A DNA stretch of 64,000 bases from contig CALWHT010000058.1 of NCBI GenBank assembly GCA_944380515.1, positions 40,291-104,290 on the forward strand, given 5' to 3'. The stretch comes from an uncultured Roseburia sp. Lineage in GTDB: Bacteria; Bacillota; Clostridia; Lachnospirales; Lachnospiraceae. A program made the translations under genes and the position numbers. The notes under the pieces are model-generated. The model was not told where the DNA came from, made no database searches, and saw only the letters and a list, made by a program, of their open reading frames with translations. How positions within the stretch are numbered: the stretch's first letter is position 1; the number at the start of each line of letters is the position of its first letter. This document shows positions 62,149 through 64,000 of the stretch, one piece after another.

Positions 62149-63861
62149 ATGAAATTTGAGCCAAAAAATAAAGCGGAGTTAATGGAAATAATAAGCAAAT
62201 ATGACGTGGTGAGCTTTGATATATTTGATACACTGATTATGAGAAAAACATTAACTCCGGAGGACGTTTTTTTTATAGTCCAGAACAAGATAAGCAACAG
62301 CATAAAGGACCTGGATTATGTCAACAACCGAAGACGGGCAATTTTGGAGAACAGTATTCCAAATCCTAATATATATCAGATATATGATAAATTTGCTGAC
62401 CTTACAGGCATATCGGCGCTTCAGAAGCAGATGCTTCTTGAATTGGAGCTTGAGGTGGAGAAGAACGTGTTAATACGCCGTGAAAAGATGGTAGAAGTGC
62501 TGAAAGAAACCATAAATATGGGGAAAAAGGTATATTTTATTACTGATATGTATCTTCCGACCGATATCATCATAGATATATTAGCCGGGCTAGGGATAAC
62601 TGATTATAATGATATTATGGTATCCTGTGATTATAGAACATTAAAAAGTGAGGAGCTTTTCAAGCGATTTAAAGAGAAATACCCAGCAGCTTCTTATTTG
62701 CACATAGGAGATAATTTGTATTCTGATATTGAATGTGCGGAAAGAAATGGATTGGATTGTGCAGTAGTTGAGAGTGCGATTTGTTTGTTGCGCAGATCAG
62801 AATACTGTTGTTTGGAGGAAAGAGCCAAAAACATAACGGAGCGGAATATTTTGGGAAACTTCATAGCTAAGATGTTTAATAATCCGTTTTGCAGAGCTGA
62901 AAAGGAAAAACTTAACTTGCGGGATATGGCAGCTCTGTTTATCAGTCCTATTGTATATTTGATGATAACTGATTTGAAATATAAAGTATTAGAAAGAAAT
63001 TATGAGAAAGTCTTGTTTGCCTCGCGCGATGGATATTTGTTCCATAAGATGTATAATTTGATAAAAGATGACAATATGCCGGAGGGTATTTATTTTTATA
63101 CGTCAAGAAAAGCGGTTGCGGGATTAGATTTAACGGATGAAAATAAAATTTTATGGTTGGCAAATCTGCCGTATTCGTATTCAAAAGATGAAATACTTTC
63201 AAAAGTATTTCAGGTAAGCGGCGGGAAATATAATGAACAGGACGACTATAATGACTATATTTTGCAGTATAAAGATGAAATCATTGCAAAGTCAAAAGAA
63301 TTGAAAGCAAATTATGAATGCTATATTACATCTGCGGGATTAGGGGGAGGTAAATATCTGTTCGTAGACCTTGTATCATCCGGGACCTGCCAGATGTATT
63401 TAGAAGAATTAATCTGTGGACAACTTGAGGGATATTATTTATGTAAGTTGAAAACAACGGAAGAGAAAAAAGAAAAATTAAAATATCATTCGCTATTTCA
63501 GGGAACGGAGATTGCAAAGCATAAAAGTGGATTTTACAGAATCTATTATTTGTTTGAAGCGATTTTGACATCATTTGAACCATCCTTAAAATGTTTTGAC
63601 GCAAAGGGACAACCTGTTTTTGAAAATGAGTATCGGACGGAGGAAGAATTGAAACTTTTGGGACAGATTCATGAGGATATACTGGAATATGTAAAAAGTA
63701 TGTTTTATTTGTGCGATGGATATGAGCCCAAGACGGCAGAATTTGCGGATTCCATGATACAGATTTTTTTAAATCAGGATATACATATGGATGAAGAACT
63801 TAGACTGGTGTTGGTAGATGATTGGATGAATACAGAACATGTAGTGGGAGAATTTGAGTAA
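62149..63861 (+). CDS. HAD-superfamily hydrolase domain protein
   Basis: This is a 570-residue protein. Residues about 18-215 are a HAD phosphatase-like domain with SFDIFDTLIM (nucleophile Asp24, Asp27), a YFITDMYLP motif, and HIGDNLYSDIECAERNGLD for the metal site. The remaining 350 residues include LFASRDGYLFHKMYNLI and are found with HAD domains in several capsule-type loci, but have no assigned role. It could dephosphorylate a sugar- or alditol-phosphate precursor of the cluster. No signal peptide is present. The ribosome site is GAGGAAGAT. It is the last complete gene of the window. Confidence 0.75.
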   Translation: MKFEPKNKAELMEIISKYDVVSFDIFDTLIMRKTLTPEDVFFIVQNKISNSIKDLDYVNNRRRAILENSIPNPNIYQIYDKFADLTGISALQKQMLLELELEVEKNVLIRREKMVEVLKETINMGKKVYFITDMYLPTDIIIDILAGLGITDYNDIMVSCDYRTLKSEELFKRFKEKYPAASYLHIGDNLYSDIECAERNGLDCAVVESAICLLRRSEYCCLEERAKNITERNILGNFIAKMFNNPFCRAEKEKLNLRDMAALFISPIVYLMITDLKYKVLERNYEKVLFASRDGYLFHKMYNLIKDDNMPEGIYFYTSRKAVAGLDLTDENKILWLANLPYSYSKDEILSKVFQVSGGKYNEQDDYNDYILQYKDEIIAKSKELKANYECYITSAGLGGGKYLFVDLVSSGTCQMYLEELICGQLEGYYLCKLKTTEEKKEKLKYHSLFQGTEIAKHKSGFYRIYYLFEAILTSFEPSLKCFDAKGQPVFENEYRTEEELKLLGQIHEDILEYVKSMFYLCDGYEPKTAEFADSMIQIFLNQDIHMDEELRLVLVDDWMNTEHVVGEFE

Positions 63862-64000
63862 AATATTATTACGGTAAGCGCTCAATAAAATAATGGCTAT
63901 CTTTTCACAAAATATTCCGCTATAGTTAAAGTAAAATACTCCAACTTCAACTTTTCGATTTGATCCGGCATCTCTGCTGTATCATGTCAGACCATGGCAT
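63862..64000 (+). other. Window-end segment without a supported gene
   Basis: 139 AT-rich bases follow the HAD gene. I see no convincing terminator hairpin and no + strand reading frame. A 24-codon frame exists on the minus strand (63897-63971), too short to call. This may be the end of the cluster or a gap before a gene beyond the window. Confidence 0.4.

Noticed and set aside
63897-63971. 24-codon minus-strand frame with a protein-like sequence (MPDQIEKLKLEYFTLTIAE)
   Set aside because: The composition looks coding, but it is too short, with a stop codon ten codons upstream and no clear ribosome site. It may be a remnant of a gene beyond the window, but cannot be supported.

Overview
The window looks like part of a very large surface-glycan gene cluster from a Gram-positive anaerobe, most likely a Clostridia member close to Lachnospiraceae. 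This is a judgement from gene content and style, not a database match. The grounds are several TagF/TagD-type (CDP-alditol) enzymes, a secreted amidase with many fibronectin-III-like repeats, a CDP-glucose dideoxysugar pathway, strong GGAGG-type ribosome binding sites, and no sign of an outer-membrane LPS system. All 42 genes called lie on the + strand and are packed tightly, with many 4-bp ATGA/GTGA overlaps. No gap without a gene reaches 300 bases. I see no tRNA, rRNA, CRISPR array, insertion sequence or transposase.

Layout. 1-4.7 kb: the end of a Wzx-like flippase, a large GT-C-like membrane protein, a polyprenyl-phosphate sugar transferase that would start the glycan, and a GT2 enzyme. 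4.8-9.2 kb: a secreted amidase / FN3-repeat / glucosaminidase wall hydrolase. 9.2-19.3 kb: a Wzm/Wzt-type ABC exporter, TagF-like and TagD-like enzymes, two bifunctional TagF-GT4 fusion proteins, and a pyruvyltransferase fused to an FrhB-like domain. 19.3-22.4 kb: a secreted beta-helix protein. 22.4-29 kb: a third TagF-GT4 fusion, a decayed fourth copy, and a second GT-C-like membrane protein. 29-35 kb: an rfbF-rfbH-ThDP enzyme-rfbG-SDR cassette with its own promoter, predicted to make a CDP-linked 3,6-dideoxy branched sugar of the yersiniose type. 35-41.8 kb: an acyltransferase, a GtrB-like GT2, a cytidylyltransferase-Gfo/Idh fusion, a GDPD-metallophosphoesterase fusion and another TagF-like enzyme.

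From about 41.8 kb the DNA becomes visibly more AT-rich and the gene set changes. There is a sulfotransferase-like protein, GT2s, a radical SAM/SPASM protein, two near-duplicate CMP-sugar-synthetase-like genes around an MptE-like protein, a second ABC exporter, a methyltransferase-LicD multidomain protein, a third TagD-like enzyme, GT4/GT2 enzymes and a HAD protein. Seven of these proteins carry what looks like the same Rossmann-like module of about 95 residues. Two carry a second, unnamed beta-type module of about 119 residues, present once in one protein and five times in tandem in the other.

Taken together, the genes would build, decorate (alditol-phosphates, pyruvate, acyl groups, a branched dideoxysugar, perhaps sulfate or phosphocholine) and export one or more wall-linked glycans. 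The two secreted proteins may act at the wall where that glycan sits. The most novel material is the set of shared modules and domain fusions.
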